From Apiospora phragmitis (lineage: Eukaryota; Ascomycota; Sordariomycetes; Amphisphaeriales; Apiosporaceae), in NCBI GenBank assembly GCA_038363925.1, contig JAQQWL010000009.1, positions 1-64,000 on the forward strand: a stretch of 64,000 bases of DNA, in the 5' to 3' direction. Under the pieces are notes generated by a model. The model was given only the letters and a program-made list of their open reading frames with translations. It did not search any database and was not told the DNA's origin. This document shows, piece after piece, positions 35,601 to 47,158 of this stretch; the first letter of the stretch is position 1; each line of letters begins with the position of its first letter. The position numbers and the translations under genes were made by a program.

Positions 35601-36362
35601 TCGATTTTTTCATCCTCCTCTCGTCGCTCGCCGGCGTGTACGGGAGCATCGCCCAAGCCAACTACGCAACGGGCTGTGCGTATCAAGACGCGCTCGCACG
35701 CTACCGAACCTCGCAGGGACTCAAGGCGGTGGTGGCTCTCGACCTGGGCTGGATGCGTACAATCGGCGTCATCGCCGAAAACACGTCGTACTAACAGGTA
35801 CGGCAGTTCTTCAACGACATGACGGCCATCGAGGACAGCGAGCTCATGGCCCTGCTGGAGATGTACTGCGATCCCCGGGGTCCCCATCCTGCCGCCGGCC
35901 GAAAGCCAACTGCTCGTTGGGGCCGTGACACCGGCCGACTGTCTCTCCCGCGGCAAAGCCCTGCCCACCTTGGCGCTGCGCCCGATGTTCTCCGGTTTCT
36001 CGCTAGCAAGCGGCGGCACTCACAGTAGCAGCAATGGCGATACGGCGCCCGTCGCGGCCAGCGGTAGTACGGCCAGCTACGCGTTGATGTTCCGTCGGGC
36101 TTCGGGGCTGGAGGAGCGGAGCGAGATCCTCATCCAGGGCCTCGCCAGTAAGCTTGCCCGAGCCATGTCCATTGCATCGGACGACGTGGTGCCCACGAAG
36201 CAGCTCTCGGACTATGGAGTGGACTCTCTGATGGGGGTAGGACTACGCAATTGGCTCGCTAGGGATTTCGGCGCCAATGTTCCCGTCTTTGATATCATGG
36301 GTAGTGCCACTATTGCTGATATTGGGATGTTAGTCGCAGAGAAGACCGAATTTAGGGGTTGA
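32690..36362 (+). pseudogene. 3' half of a highly reducing polyketide synthase (MT-ER-KR-ACP), broken
   Basis: This is the C-terminal half of an iterative type I highly reducing PKS. Domains in order: C-methyltransferase (about 33020-33600, motif LEVGAGTGGMTEHVL); a structural KR-like region (33620-34120); enoyl reductase (34223-35030: LNFRDVFVALGRLPGDD, then [20 protein letters not shown]); ketoreductase (35220-35790: YVIVGGSGGIGRAIAAW); and an acyl carrier domain (36100-36360) with the carrier serine in YGVDSLMGVGLRNW. KS, AT and DH are absent: similarity starts near 32690, next to the 5' end of the PTH11-like gene. Lesions: in-frame TGA at 34193-34195 and TAA at about 35792-35794, and frame changes near 34380, 34810, 35025 and 35875. 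No product can be predicted. Domain identities are by motif. Confidence 0.9.
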
Positions 36363-36542
36363 AAGGATCTTAGTATTAGTGTATTATTTTTTAGCTTGTT
36401 ATTTTTGTTCCGTATCTTTTCTGCCTTAGTTATATTAAGTATTACGTATTAATAATTACTACACTTACCTACCTAGGTACTTCCCTAACAACGAATCCCC
36501 ACCGTGAACGCCGGACTTCCCGATCGACAATCCAAATCATGT

Positions 36543-37067
36543 TCACTGAGAGCGAACCATGGCGAGCAGCCTCCGCCCCAACGGCGCATTCCGAGCCCGC
36601 TCGCGCATCGTCTCCAGCTGCAGGTACAGCAGCGCATGGAACAGCACCCACCACGCGTCCTCGGCCGCCGCGTCGCGGACCCAGTGCACCAGGCTCTGCG
36701 AGCCGGCACCCGCTTCGGGGTCCCGCACGACGGCCCGCACGCGCGCCACGAACCGGGCGTAGTGGAAGTTGACGTCCCAGCCGCCCTGCGTCTTGAAGTC
36801 CGGGTACTCCGGCCGGGTCCAGACGGCAGCATCAACGCCAGAAGAAGAAGACGAGAATGAGGCTGATGATAATGCTGTGGGCAGCACCATCTTGTGCACC
36901 AGCCGCCACTCGGGCAGGGGGGCATTCAACCCCTCGGCATCCTGTCCGAACTTGCCATGATGAAAAAAGTTGTATGATGTTTGTGCAAGTTTAGACAGTG
37001 GGAGTGTGTTGAATACAGAGACTTTGGTGGCGCAGTAGAGAAAGATGGTGTCTTGGTTGGGCGGCAT
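36543..37067 (-). CDS. Hypothetical protein, 174 aa
   Basis: A single-exon ORF from an ATG at 37067 (MPPNQDTIFLYCATKVSVFN) to a stop at 36543. The middle holds a serine run; the C-terminal half is rich in W, F, H and R (DAWWVLFHALLYLQLETMRE) and probably helical. No signal peptide, membrane helix or recognised domain. It stands alone, just downstream of the PKS remnant and convergent with it. The GC-rich opposite-strand ORFs look like shadows. Confidence that it is a real gene is moderate. Confidence 0.45.
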   Translation of the reverse strand: MPPNQDTIFLYCATKVSVFNTLPLSKLAQTSYNFFHHGKFGQDAEGLNAPLPEWRLVHKMVLPTALSSASFSSSSSGVDAAVWTRPEYPDFKTQGGWDVNFHYARFVARVRAVVRDPEAGAGSQSLVHWVRDAAAEDAWWVLFHALLYLQLETMRERARNAPLGRRLLAMVRSQ

Positions 37068-37726
37068 GGGTTGGTTATATACTCGCCAGAACAGCTTCTT
37101 TCAACCATAGGAAAACAAAGCCATGGTGTTGCCATTTGAACTTTGTCTATAACATCTGAAAGAACCTTCTCCATGACAAATGCTCATTCTATCAATGGAA
37201 TCAAGAGCAACAAAAACACAAGGGATATCATCCGAGTACTTGCGTACATCTTTTTTTTATTGCATGTACATGTGGCTGCTGAGGCCAGAACCGGCGGTTG
37301 TAACGAGTGATACGTTGTTTTCGCCGGCCCCTCTCATCTATGGACATGAGCATTTCGTTACGTGGATTTGCCTATCGGCACGCACAACCAATCTAGTTAC
37401 TGAATGACACCCTCTCTTGCGTCTACCCGGAATGGTGATTCTATGCCACAAGACATAGGAGAAGACCAGTAGAAACTGATCGAGCTCCCGCAAGTTTGCA
37501 CAGGTGACGACGAGGGGGGTGAGAGTCTCAAACGAGGGACATGCGAATAGAATACACACATCAGGTCATGAGAGTTGCTGCGCTCATCTTCATTATGTTA
37601 GATGAAGGCCAAACCTTGCGGCTCGGGCACAACGAGGGGTATCTTTCGTGAACAAGGGCAACGGCAAAGCCAATGGTGAGGGATGTACCAGTCTCCTTGG
37701 GAAGCTGGTACTGGGCTGTAGACCAC
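37068..37726. other. Intergenic stretch
   Basis: Lies between the hypothetical gene and the cation transporter. Short ORFs only; nothing recognised. Confidence 0.45.
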
Positions 37727-39446
37727 TTAGTCGCCGCGCCCAATCATGTCTGCCCAAAGTTTCCGGACGGTCCTTCGGGGCACCCTCTTCTCGTAGAGAG
37801 GCTTGTGCTCCTCATTGACATCGTGGTCATCTTCGTAATCGACGTGGACGAAAGCTCGCTCCACATCCGACAGGCCCTCGAGCTTCCTCTGCAGAGCCTG
37901 GCTGACATCGTGGGAGACCTCGAGGGGAGTGTAGCGGTCCATGATGATGTCGACCTCGACGTAGTAGTTCTGACCAGCGTGGTATGCACGGCACTGGGAA
38001 ACTGTCAGCTGGAACCTCAAAGTGTGACGGGCGTAGCCAAAACTGACGGTATCGACCTTGAGGATACGGTCGTCAAACGTGATGGTCAGATAGATCAGGC
38101 GCGAAATGTAATCCGGCGGCGCCGTCTTGCCAACCAGCAGCCAGACCTGCTCGAACGCGTTGGAGACCCAGGAGAAGAGGATGAGCAGCGCAATCAAGAT
38201 GGCGCCAATGGGATCCAGGTACCAGACGAATCGCTCACCGACGACGGCCATGATGAGACCGAAGGTGTTGACAAAGATGTCGTTACGGTGGTCCACCTGC
38301 AGGGTGTTAGTCGGTTTCGGATCGACTAGGTTTTGAGAGACTCCTCCATCAAGGACGACTTACGAAGAAGACATGGACCGAGGGATGCTTGCGGTAAGCA
38401 AAGCAGTACAGCATGAGACTAGCCTTGGCGAAGATGGCGACGCAGACGCAGACCATGGGCACGATGTGCAGCTGCTCGGAGGAGTCGGTGTGACCATTGC
38501 CCAGCGTGCGACCGGATTCAATCTGCAACTTGTCAGCGAAAGTCAAGCATTCGAAACTGGGATCTGTAGCTTACGAGTAGCTCAATGGCGACACAAGTCA
38601 TCAATGCACAGAAGATGATGATTCCCATGGTCTCGATACGAGTCCGGCCCTGGAAGGAAAACAGCATTAGCAAAGCTGGCCTCCATGCATGGCAAGGCAC
38701 ACTTCTCGTTACTTACCACGGGGTAATCATAGATGGATGCGCGGGCGGCCATCCGAGAAGTGATGAGCATCACGCAGGACGACACCAGATCCATCTGTCG
38801 CTAGTCAGCAAACGTGCATCCAACAACCTTTGACAGGGGTAGACGTACGAAGGCATCAGCAGCCGTGGCGAACAGCTATCGCATCGCACACAAGTTAGCC
38901 AATTTGCATCTCACTCCCACAAACGTAACGGTCCCCTGGGCGGAGCAATGGTGAGCCTACCGAGAGGGATCCGGTGGAGATGGCGGCGTAGAGCTGGATG
39001 ACAAACAGGCAGAAGTTGACGGTGAAGGAGGCGTTGATGGCGAACTTGATCTTGGGGCCGAGGCGCGCGTCCTCCTCGACCTGCAGGCGCTCCTCGTCGT
39101 CGACGCCGAGGTAGTGGTTGATCAGCTTGTTCTGGTTGCGGTAGAAGTCGCGGAGGTCGCGCTTGTTGGCCTTGGGGTACTCGATCTGGAGCTGCTTCAG
39201 GGTGACGTCGTCGCGGCGGTGGCGGCCGATGTCGAGGGGGTCGGCGAGCCCATTGCCAAATGCCAAAGCGGTCGGGGAGACCGACTCCGACTCTTGCTGG
39301 GCTTTCTGGGCCTCGCCGTTGCCGACAGCAGCACCAGCATCAGGGCCTGCGACGACGGCATCGTTGGCGGTGTTGGTGCTGTTGTCTTGGTTGGCAGCTG
39401 CAGCCGGACCCACCGGCTGGGGCTGGATACCTGCAGCGTCGGACAT
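37727..39446 (-). CDS. Cation diffusion facilitator (CDF) family metal transporter
   Basis: This divalent-metal/proton antiporter has seven exons: 39446-38961, 38875-38849 (27 nt), 38794-38717, 38649-38575, 38522-38364, 38296-38048 and 37993-37727, giving 446 aa. The disordered N-terminus (about 1-70) is followed by a cytosolic segment (FYRNQNKLINHYLGVDDEE) and six membrane helices. The metal-site residues appear as DAFMD in TM2, spanning exons 2 and 3, and DHRND in TM5 at the start of exon 6. A D-x-x-x-D pair in both helices is what I expect of the Mn-type CDF branch rather than the Zn type (HxxxD), though TM5 also contains a His. The C-terminal domain (YYVEVDIIMDRYTPLEVSHD, ERAFVHVDYE) is the usual dimer fold. 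The last intron (37994-38047, 54 nt) is a multiple of three and open, so its retention would add 18 residues. The ATG at 39446 (MSDAAG) is the first in frame. Confidence 0.92.
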
Positions 39447-41182
39447 ATTGCGATGCAAGTCCGAAAGTCACGTGCTGTCCCGGAGTAAGCAGACGGCCGT
39501 TGCAATCTGCAAAATCGACAGACAATAGGGCTGTGATGGATCGTCGTCAAAGTTCAGGACCAGACGTTCTTGGCATGGGCTAGGCAGAACAAAAAAAAGC
39601 CAAGGGGATGACAAGACAAAGGGGGACGGGAAGTCTTGTCTATATACATCCCAAGGCTGATTGATAGGGATAAGCAAAATCCGAGGAGGGAGCCAAGAGC
39701 TGCCAAGTCGGTGCCCCGCTCAGATGCGAGATTGCCATTGGAATTGCGCTGCGGGCTGCTGATAGGGGGTGGCCCAGAAAGGCCCATTCCCATCCAGGCG
39801 CACACCCAGCAAAACCCAAGAAACAGGTGCTTGCATACGTCACGACGCCAATGACTCGTCAATAGTTGCCCATGCAACGTCGATTGGTCCACACCGCACG
39901 CCCTCCCCAGGAAATACTTTAGATAATGTGCATACGACGACACGCTGCAAGCTGCCATTTGATCTACTACCAGGGCTTCGCGCCCAGCTGGTTGGGCCGA
40001 CACGGTTAGCTGAGTCAGTCAATTACGACAGACCTGCAGCCGATCCAAAGTAATTTGATTCAGATGTTGCTTCTCGCTTGCTTCTCGCCAATTTCTAACA
40101 GAGGTCCTAGTGCCCTCCAAGCCTCCCTCCCACCCTGGCTTATCGGGAAACCAGATCCTTCTAGCCAATTGCGTCGGCACTGATTGTGATAGCTAGGTAG
40201 TGCCGGCAGTGAGACACCATCGGCCCACACCCGTTAGCTCCGATTGGCTCCCGACAGATCGCGCGCTGACGGGCAAAACTCCCAGAAGGGCCCGAAGGGG
40301 TAGCGAGAGAGAGGGCTCCCATCCAACGGGCTTTCTGGTTCATGTACCACTTACCACGTACGGAGTATGCAGTGTACAACTGGCACACCGCCATCATTAC
40401 TCACATCGACTGAACAGGGTTGGTGTCCTCCACGAATCTCACCGACTACCCTCCCTTTTGTGCTGTCCGTGCATCCCCCGCACCGAACACTCGGTTCTGC
40501 CAATCTCGTGAGCATCAGATCACTACTATATCAACGCCTCTTATTACCTTGCAACAGGCTGGTTCCTGGCCTAGCCACTGACAGCAGACTTTGGTTTGGA
40601 GCCCTGGCTTTGCAAAACAGGATAGTTCTATACTTTCTTTGGGCCTATATCCACAGACTGCTATCGTAGTAGTTCTATCTGAAACAAGAGTTTATTCGTC
40701 GCGTGGTTAGCAAACCCACATGATATGGTCTTTCGTTTATAACCGATTATGTAATGACCGCGTGCTTCGAGACTGAAAACATCCAATCTTATTGGGATAT
40801 ACCAGGTATGCCAACCTTCGCAGTTGGGGTATAATTGACAGCGCAAGGGATCATCCTGGAAGCCAAACCCGTTGATAGAAGGGCCTAGCCGGTTGCCCCG
40901 TTCGCCCAAAGCCCGAGTGACGGTTCCTTATCACAGCGAACCTCGACGATGCCAGGTCGCCCAGGTAGATTTAGACTGCAACTGTAGTGTCACTCGGAGA
41001 CGCAAAACCAAAGAACAGTATGCTAGAACGAACGAAGTTTCTGAATTGATTTGTCTGTCTGTCTATCTTCTGTCTGTCTGCCCGTTTGTTTTCCTGCGAA
41101 ATTCTCCTTTCATGGAAAAACATGAGGGCCAAAGCAACATCTTCTTCGACATCTCGTCTTCCAACTTGCGACTTCAGTCATC
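39447..41182. other. Long intergenic stretch
   Basis: Upstream of the CDF gene. Holds several short overlapping ORFs without recognisable content and a TGTC-type microsatellite at 41051-41080. Confidence 0.45.
41051..41080. repeat. TGTC microsatellite
   Basis: Imperfect TGTC tetranucleotide repeats are seen directly, just downstream of the coiled-coil gene. Confidence 0.8.
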
Positions 41183-42497
41183 TCACTTTGCAGCTGCATC
41201 ATTAGCGGCCTTCTTAGCCGCATACTCGGCTGCCTTTTTGACAGCGTCGTCGAATGCCGCCCTGGCCGCATCGTCGGCTATCTTCCGGGCTGCATCTCCG
41301 GCTTCCTTCCGGGCTGCGTACTCGGCTTTGATCTTGGCTGCATATTCTGTGGCTTGTGCCACTACTTCGTCGAATGCGTCCTTGGATAAATCATCAGCCG
41401 AGGAGTCATCATCAGCTGGGGTGTCAGCTCGAAAGCCTTTCGGGGCCTTGCGGTCCTTGCGTCTCTTGGCAGATTTGTGTAGCTGGCCTGCCGGTCGTTT
41501 AGAACCGATGATAGGGGCTGGAGGGGAAGAAGGCTTGAATTCCTTGATTGAATCATCCTGCCGGCGTTCATTGTCGGTGAGGCTGGCGTAGGGGTCGAAG
41601 TTCTTGGGCAAGTACTCTGGCTCGACGTAGAAGTCATCGTACTCGTACAGCGGGCCGTACAAGGACCAGAGCTGGTCAAGATAGGTCGTATCGCCTTTGG
41701 TAGTTTCCAGGCGCCAGCTGATATCTCGTAGCTTTCCGCCCAGTGTCACACGCATACCAGCAGAGGCATGCATATCGGCCCAACGAATAACTGCATCCCT
41801 GAAGGATACGGCGGCTAAGGGGTAAAAGGACGTCTGAAGGATACCAGACAAGGTGTATATAGGCCTAACGAATCACCCTCCCGAAAGGAAAGAAAGGATA
41901 GATAGACCAGAGCCCCTAGAAGTGCCATAGTTAATTATTAGCTGAATCAGAACCAAGCCCTTACTGCCTTTGTCACCCCCAGCTTGATCTGGTCCTTGAA
42001 GACCTGGGTAAGCTTGTTGGCGATCTTCTGCTGAATGCCGAATATGGCTGCGGTCTTCTGCTGAGTGTCGAAGAGGTCGGTGAGGTCGAGGCGCTGTTGG
42101 CCATTCTCCACAGCTTCCTTGGACTTGTCCAGTTTATTCTTCAACGAGTACAATTCCTGTTGGTTCTTCTCGATTTCGCGGATGAGTCCCAGCATTCTGC
42201 TCTCGGTAGGCCCAAGGCCATGGGGAACCTGTCGGCAAACGTCAGCACGCTGTAGATCAGGAGGGAAGAAACCACACATCACGGGAGAGAACTTACATTG
42301 ACAGCTGGCACGACAGGCTCTTTGTGCTGAACATCGAGACCACTGCTGCTGGCCCAGAATGCCATGATGGTCGGCTGCTGGTTGGGGTCATTCGGCGACT
42401 GCTTAGGTGAGTTGTCCATGGCGTTTACGTTGACTTTAATCGCTGACGAGGATACAGACGGCATGGTCATACTGTGTTGGGAGGAAGGAGAAGCCAT
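41183..42497 (-). CDS. Hypothetical coiled-coil protein with Ala-rich C-terminus
   Basis: My model has three exons (42497-42297, 42228-41965, 41833-41183) encoding 371 aa. The first intron (68 nt) is clear. The second (131 nt, donor GTAAGG, acceptor CTTCAG) is needed because the third exon has no ATG of its own and the second otherwise stops at 41947. The N-terminus is Ser/Pro-rich and disordered (MASPSSQHSMTMPS). Residues about 70-150 form a coiled coil (REIEKNQQELYSLKNKLDKS). Exon 3 has a conserved-looking globular part (FRDAVIRWADMHASAGM, LDQLWSLYGPLYEYDDF), a Lys/Arg stretch that could be a nuclear signal, and about 70 residues of Ala-rich helix repeats (AAKIKAEYAARKEAGDAARK). No known domain. 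The opposite-strand 239-aa ORF is a shadow of the Ala-rich part. If the second splice is wrong, these are two genes. Confidence 0.6.
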
Positions 42498-43080
42498 CAA
42501 CGTGGTCGCGTAGATTGGACGGATCAATGTGAGGTAGGGTACTGGGAGGAGTGAAAAGTGAAGATGGAGAGATGGACTGCGATTGGGGTTTCTTGTCCTG
42601 ACAGAAAAGGTCAATATCAGGCAGCAAGCACCAGACTAGTCTCGTTCCAATTCAGAAAATTGACATTTACTTGAAGCAGAAGGAAGGCGCCTGCCAGATG
42701 GCATAGGCAGACTGAGAATGGAAGCAACATGGAGCAAACGGAAATGCATGTATGGAGCCCTGATTACAATCTACGGAGACCCGCTTGCTCCAGCGCAGTT
42801 CTCCCTGAAGTCTGGTCATGTAGTATTAAGTACATTCTCAATATGAATTTAGTTCATGCTATCTATGAATGTATGGAGGTAATTACGCCCAAGTTCTGTG
42901 ATGTCAGACTGTGTAAGAAAATCCGAAATCCGAAACCAAGCATCTCTCCAGGAACAAAGGCCCAGTTCGCCATGCAATTGGGCAGTAGGAAATAGAAGCT
43001 AGGAAAAGATGTGTTCTCATAATATGTGGACGTCACTGTCCATCAACCCCGTGCGGCAGCATGTCACCATTGCTGCTCCT
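42498..43080. other. Intergenic stretch
   Basis: Lies between two coiled-coil genes on the same strand. No further gene is supported. Confidence 0.45.
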
Positions 43081-44613
43081 TCAGTTTCCACTCTCCAGGT
43101 TCTCTTGATCAGAGACACTCTCCAAGTTCTCTGGCTCGGAGACGTGGTCCTCCTGCTTCTGAGGAGCAACACGAGCAGCGAACTGAAGAAACTCCTCCAG
43201 GGTCTTCTTGCCACGTCGAATTCCTTCCGTGGCGCCGTCGATGTCGCGAAGAGCGTTCTCGGCCTCCTCATGAGCGCGAATGGCATGGTCACGAGCACCG
43301 GCAACGACCTGGCCAGTCTGCTTCTCGGTGTTCTGATCGATGTCCTCTGCCTCCTTCTTGGCCTCCGCCAGTTTCTCTTCAGCGCGGGCGCGTGAGTCGG
43401 CAAGGAGCTGGGCAGCTCGAGTCTCATAATCGGTGTGGATCTGCACTGCCTCGTTATTGGCAGCCTCGGTAATCTCCTCGACTTCGGTGTGTGCTTCGGC
43501 GACGATCTGGGTGGCTCTAGCCTCGGCATCCTTCTTGACCTTGGCGGCTTCCTCGTAGGCCTTGCCGACCGTCTCGTTGGCGGCTGCCTGGGCGTTGGCG
43601 AGAATGTTGTCGGCGATGCCCTTGGCAGTTGCGCTGATGATGCTCTTCTGATTGTCAGGCATGTTGTCCGATTCATTGGCAGGCTGCTTCTGGGGGTTCT
43701 TGGAGGTTCCGGACTGCTTGACAGCCTTACTGCTGGACTTCTTGGTGGACCGGCCTTTGGGAGCATCGACAGCACTATCTGACTTGACAGAAGGCCGTCT
43801 CTCAAGCTGGAAAGCAGCAGCGCCTTTGGGTGCGGAGGGAGGGGGTAGAAATCACGTCTCTCCACAGCAGATTGAATTGCCTGGGGTGCCGATGTAGCTG
43901 AACCAGCCTTGTTCTTGATCGGAGTGGAAGTGGGAATGTGAGTGTTCTTGGGCTTAGCCGGCGGGGATTTCTCCATGATGATCTGGTCCGGGTGCTCGTC
44001 ACGAGCCATGCTGTTATGTCACATGAGTCAGCATTTAATTACTCGGCAGGAAACAGCAAGATAGGATGAGGACGGGTGAAATAATAAGCGGAGCTCACAA
44101 CTTCTCGTCGATGCTCTTGGTGATCTCTTTCTTGTGAGCGGCCTTCTTCTTCTTGCTGAGGGTCTCGTTGGCCTGCTCCCAGGTGCTGTACTCGGAGTCA
44201 ACCTCGGCAGCCATGAGCTTCTTGCGACGTTGCTTCTCATCGTGCTTCGACTTGATGGTGGGGAACTCGACGCGAGCAGGCTTCTTCTGTCGCTTCGTGG
44301 CTGGTCCAGCTGTAGCGTCGGGGTCATCGTTGGTTCGCTTGGTTGACTTTGTGGCCACGACGGGATCATTGGAACCATCAAGGTCATCCTCCATCTCGAT
44401 GGCGGAATCAACATCCATTTCAGCGGTATCAACGGTCTGATCAGCGATGGGATCAACGGTGGGATCAGCGACGGGATGGTCCATTGCGTAATCAGCATCA
44501 GCTGGGATGACCGGAGTGCCTGCGCCAGTATTGGAACCTGAGTCCAAACCAAAGTCAGTCTCGACGTGGGGAGCAGTCAGATCGACTTCGGAGGAATCAT
44601 CGTGAGTCGCCAT
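43081..44613 (-). CDS. Hypothetical protein with Lys-rich N-terminus and long Ala/Glu coiled coil
   Basis: Exons 44613-44099, 44010-43866 and 43806-43081 give 461 aa. The first intron (88 nt) is well formed. The second is uncertain: a 59-nt GT..AG intron (donor GTGGAG, acceptor TTCCAG) restores the frame as SALERRPSVKSDS, but a single-base indel in the C-run near 43840 would do the same. The N-terminal third is acidic (DVDSAIEMEDDLDGS), then basic (RTNDDPDATAGPATKRQKKP), suggesting a nuclear signal. The last about 190 residues are one continuous predicted helix rich in Ala, Glu and Lys (KAYEEAAKVKKDAEARATQI, EEKLAEAKKEAEDIDQN). It lies next to a similar gene on the same strand. The overlapping 330-aa ORF in another frame is Arg/Pro-biased and is a shadow. 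Function unknown. Confidence 0.65.
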
Positions 44614-45474
44614 GGTGAGAGGTTGCGTTTGGTTAGATGGGATAAGTATGAGTGAATGTGGCAAAAAAGATGGAATGGTATGTGAGGCTGGACTGTTGAG
44701 GTTGCAACGAATCCTTGGTAGAAGTTAGTTTGCTTCAACTGCTGTGATTTTGAAAGATCTTTGCTTACCCTGATAGAATATGAGATTGTGAGGCCACTAC
44801 GGCTGTCCGTTGAATAGGTAGATAATTTCGTGATTGTTCTCGTTTTTGGGTGTGAGAGGAAGCTCAACAGCATCAACAGCAGCAACTAGGATCATGTGAG
44901 GGATAGGTCAACCACAATGGGAACAAGCAGAGCAGACCTAAATCGTAATAAGTAATCATCCCACTACTGAAGAGTTTCCACTTGTGTTGCTAAACGTTTA
45001 TTGGACTGTCAGGAATTCAGTTCTTCGTCGGTTTAGTTCAGCTGGTTCCCAGTCACCCATCGCCGCGCAAGGTACGTTCTCAGTCGTCGAACACTATATT
45101 CACGTGATAACAATCGGCAATATTCTTCTAATATTAGATCATCGAGAGCCCATGTTCCTATTCATGTGTCGTGATCATGGCATAGCTATCTAGGCTCTAT
45201 CACAATCAGCTCACTGCGAGCTCGAGCATCATGCCATGGACGAGTTGATTGGCAAGTTACCACGCCAGTTATGCAGCTTGTACGGCCATGTGATTCCTTG
45301 GGATCCTCCTATCACACAGCAAGCGGTCCATCAGTTCGGACCTATTCCACTTGTGATCGGTATCGTGTTTTCCATCCTGGACTTCTTCCGGTCCTAATAA
45401 CAATCGCTTTATACTTGAACGTTAGCCTCGATCGCTCCTTCTCAAATGATTGTTTAACATACCAACGAGTCCAG
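44614..45474. other. Intergenic stretch, partly duplicated
   Basis: From about 45150 rightward the sequence is the first copy of a tandem duplication; its counterpart starts near 46750 (shared TCATGTGTCGTGATC and AGCTCGAGC blocks). No gene in the rest. Confidence 0.5.
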
Positions 45475-46383
45475 CTACAGGACTGTGAACTTGTCGCCCC
45501 ATACTTGGAGCATTTGGCTGCCAGTCAGCTCCTCCGCGCCACAATAGAAGCTCCAGCTATCCTCGACGTCCATGGGAGCGGTGAGCTTCATATGCATGGT
45601 AAGTCCGCCAAAGTTCCAATCCTCGATGGATTCGCCGTCATTGTTGATCTCGTCTTCGGGACTATCGCCACTAATGCTGTCTTCGAGACTCTCGTCACTG
45701 ATGTCGTCTTCGGGACTCTCGTCACTAATGTCGTCATCAAATTTGGCGTCTTCGGGATGCTCTTCACTGATGTCGTCATCAGATTCGAAGTCTTCGAGAA
45801 TCTCGTCGTAAGGGCTGAGTCCGTCGGAATTAGCCATCTCCCAACGAGGCGGAATCCTGTTGTTGGGGAACTCGATCATATTTCGGATCTGGTTGCGGCG
45901 CTCCTCTCGGCGGAGCGGTTGCGCCATGAGAGGGAAACAGTTTCCCGTGAATCGTTGTCCAAAACTACAACTTGTAAAGTCATACTGATTCCAAGGCTGG
46001 CCGATAACCAAGATGTCGTGCTCTGGGCTGATGTAGACTACGCCGCAGTCTTCAAAGCATACCCGGCCGTCGAATTGATCAATGGAGCGTGCGCAGCGAA
46101 CCTACAAGCCCATGGGGAAGTGTGTCAGGTAGACGTCGCGGCTCTCAATCGAGACGGATAAGAGGGCAGAAGCAACCCGCTTGCTGACAGGTCGGATCCA
46201 GCCAGGCTTGCGCGCCCAGACGAGGCGGTCGTACAATTCCGGGAATCGCGTCCCCCAGATCTTGATGCGCAGCTCGGTTGGGAGGCGGGAGAACGGGTGG
46301 AAAGTGGAAAACTCGGCCGCGCGACTGTTGATGGCGATTCGAGCAAGCATTCTGGCTACGAACTCGTCCGTGTCCACCTGCAT
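45475..46383 (-). pseudogene. 2EXR-domain protein, copy 1, broken by an in-frame stop
   Basis: This fungal 2EXR family member carries the family signature FHPFSRLPTELRIKIW, at about 46300-46260. The family is expanded in filamentous fungi and its function is unknown. Downstream, LVWARKPGWIRPVSKRVA and SIESRDVYLTHFPMGL run into an in-frame TAG at 46102-46104, exactly where copy 2 has a lysine codon. Reading continues in the same frame (CFEDCGVVYISPEHDILVIG) through a 3' part carrying acidic repeats (DDISDESPED-like, about 45640-45790) and ending at 45475. The C-terminus is also shortened relative to copy 2. The start is uncertain: ATG 46383 is the likeliest. The 296-aa ORF on the + strand is an antisense shadow. 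Confidence 0.75.
45640..45790. repeat. Coding tandem repeat (DISDESPED-type)
   Basis: Four to six imperfect copies of a roughly 27-33-bp unit encode acidic Asp/Ile/Ser/Glu/Pro blocks on the minus strand within 2EXR copy 1. Copy 2 lacks the expansion. Confidence 0.65.
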
Positions 46384-47158
46384 CTGGGTCTGGTCAGTTG
46401 TGCGCTTCCAGATATGTGAAACATTGGCTACTTTACCTTTTCGGAATGAGAATAAAACACTTGGAGTCCTAGTTATGAACAGTACGGGGTGAAAGGTATC
46501 AGAAAAGAGAAGGACCGATGAGTGGGGGCAGCTGAGAAGTCGCAACTGGAGAAAAAGTACCTGGTGAGGAATCAGATGGGGAGAAATCGTTAGTGAGGCC
46601 TTGCTTGCATATGTAATAAGCAAAAAACGAGAGTCACTTTGACAGCGTCACAGGAGTGTAATAATGAGCAAGTAGCTTGACGGCGTGGGTTCCAATTCCA
46701 TTCATTAATTACTGAGTCAACAATAAGGTCAGAGGCCTTTTTGGGGCTTACGATTCTCTTCATGTGTCGTGATCGTCTCACGGCTGGCTACCTAGACTCC
46801 ATAATGGTTGGCTCACTGCCAGCTCGAGCGTCATGCAATGATAAGTTGATTCCATACTAAATTTCTTGCTATCTGGCCATTTCGAAGGCGCACCGCTGAC
46901 TGAATCCCGTCCAGCCCATCCAAACTTGGCACTGGTAAGTGACCACGCCAGCTATTAATGCAACTCGTAGGGCCAAGCGATTCCTCGATAATTGCTATTA
47001 TTATATAGCGAGCGGTCCATTATTCCGGACCTATCCCATCTTTAATCCGCACCGTCGTCTCCATGTTTAGACTTCTTCCGGTCCTCGAAATAGGCGTCGT
47101 ATGATTTCGATCTGTATGTTTAAACGTTAGCCTCAATCGTTATCCCTCTAATATTTGC

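Noticed and set aside
40872..41591. 239-aa + strand ORF with Ala/Ser repeats
   Set aside because: Mirror image of the Ala-rich helix repeat encoded on the minus strand.
43017..44009. 330-aa minus-strand ORF
   Set aside because: It shares its first codons with a real exon but then runs in a wrong frame, rich in Arg/Pro/Ser; the Ala/Glu helix frame is far more natural.
45271..46161. 296-aa ORF on the + strand
   Set aside because: It lies antisense to 2EXR copy 1; its repeats (VVFGTLVT-like) are the reverse complement of the acidic coding repeat.
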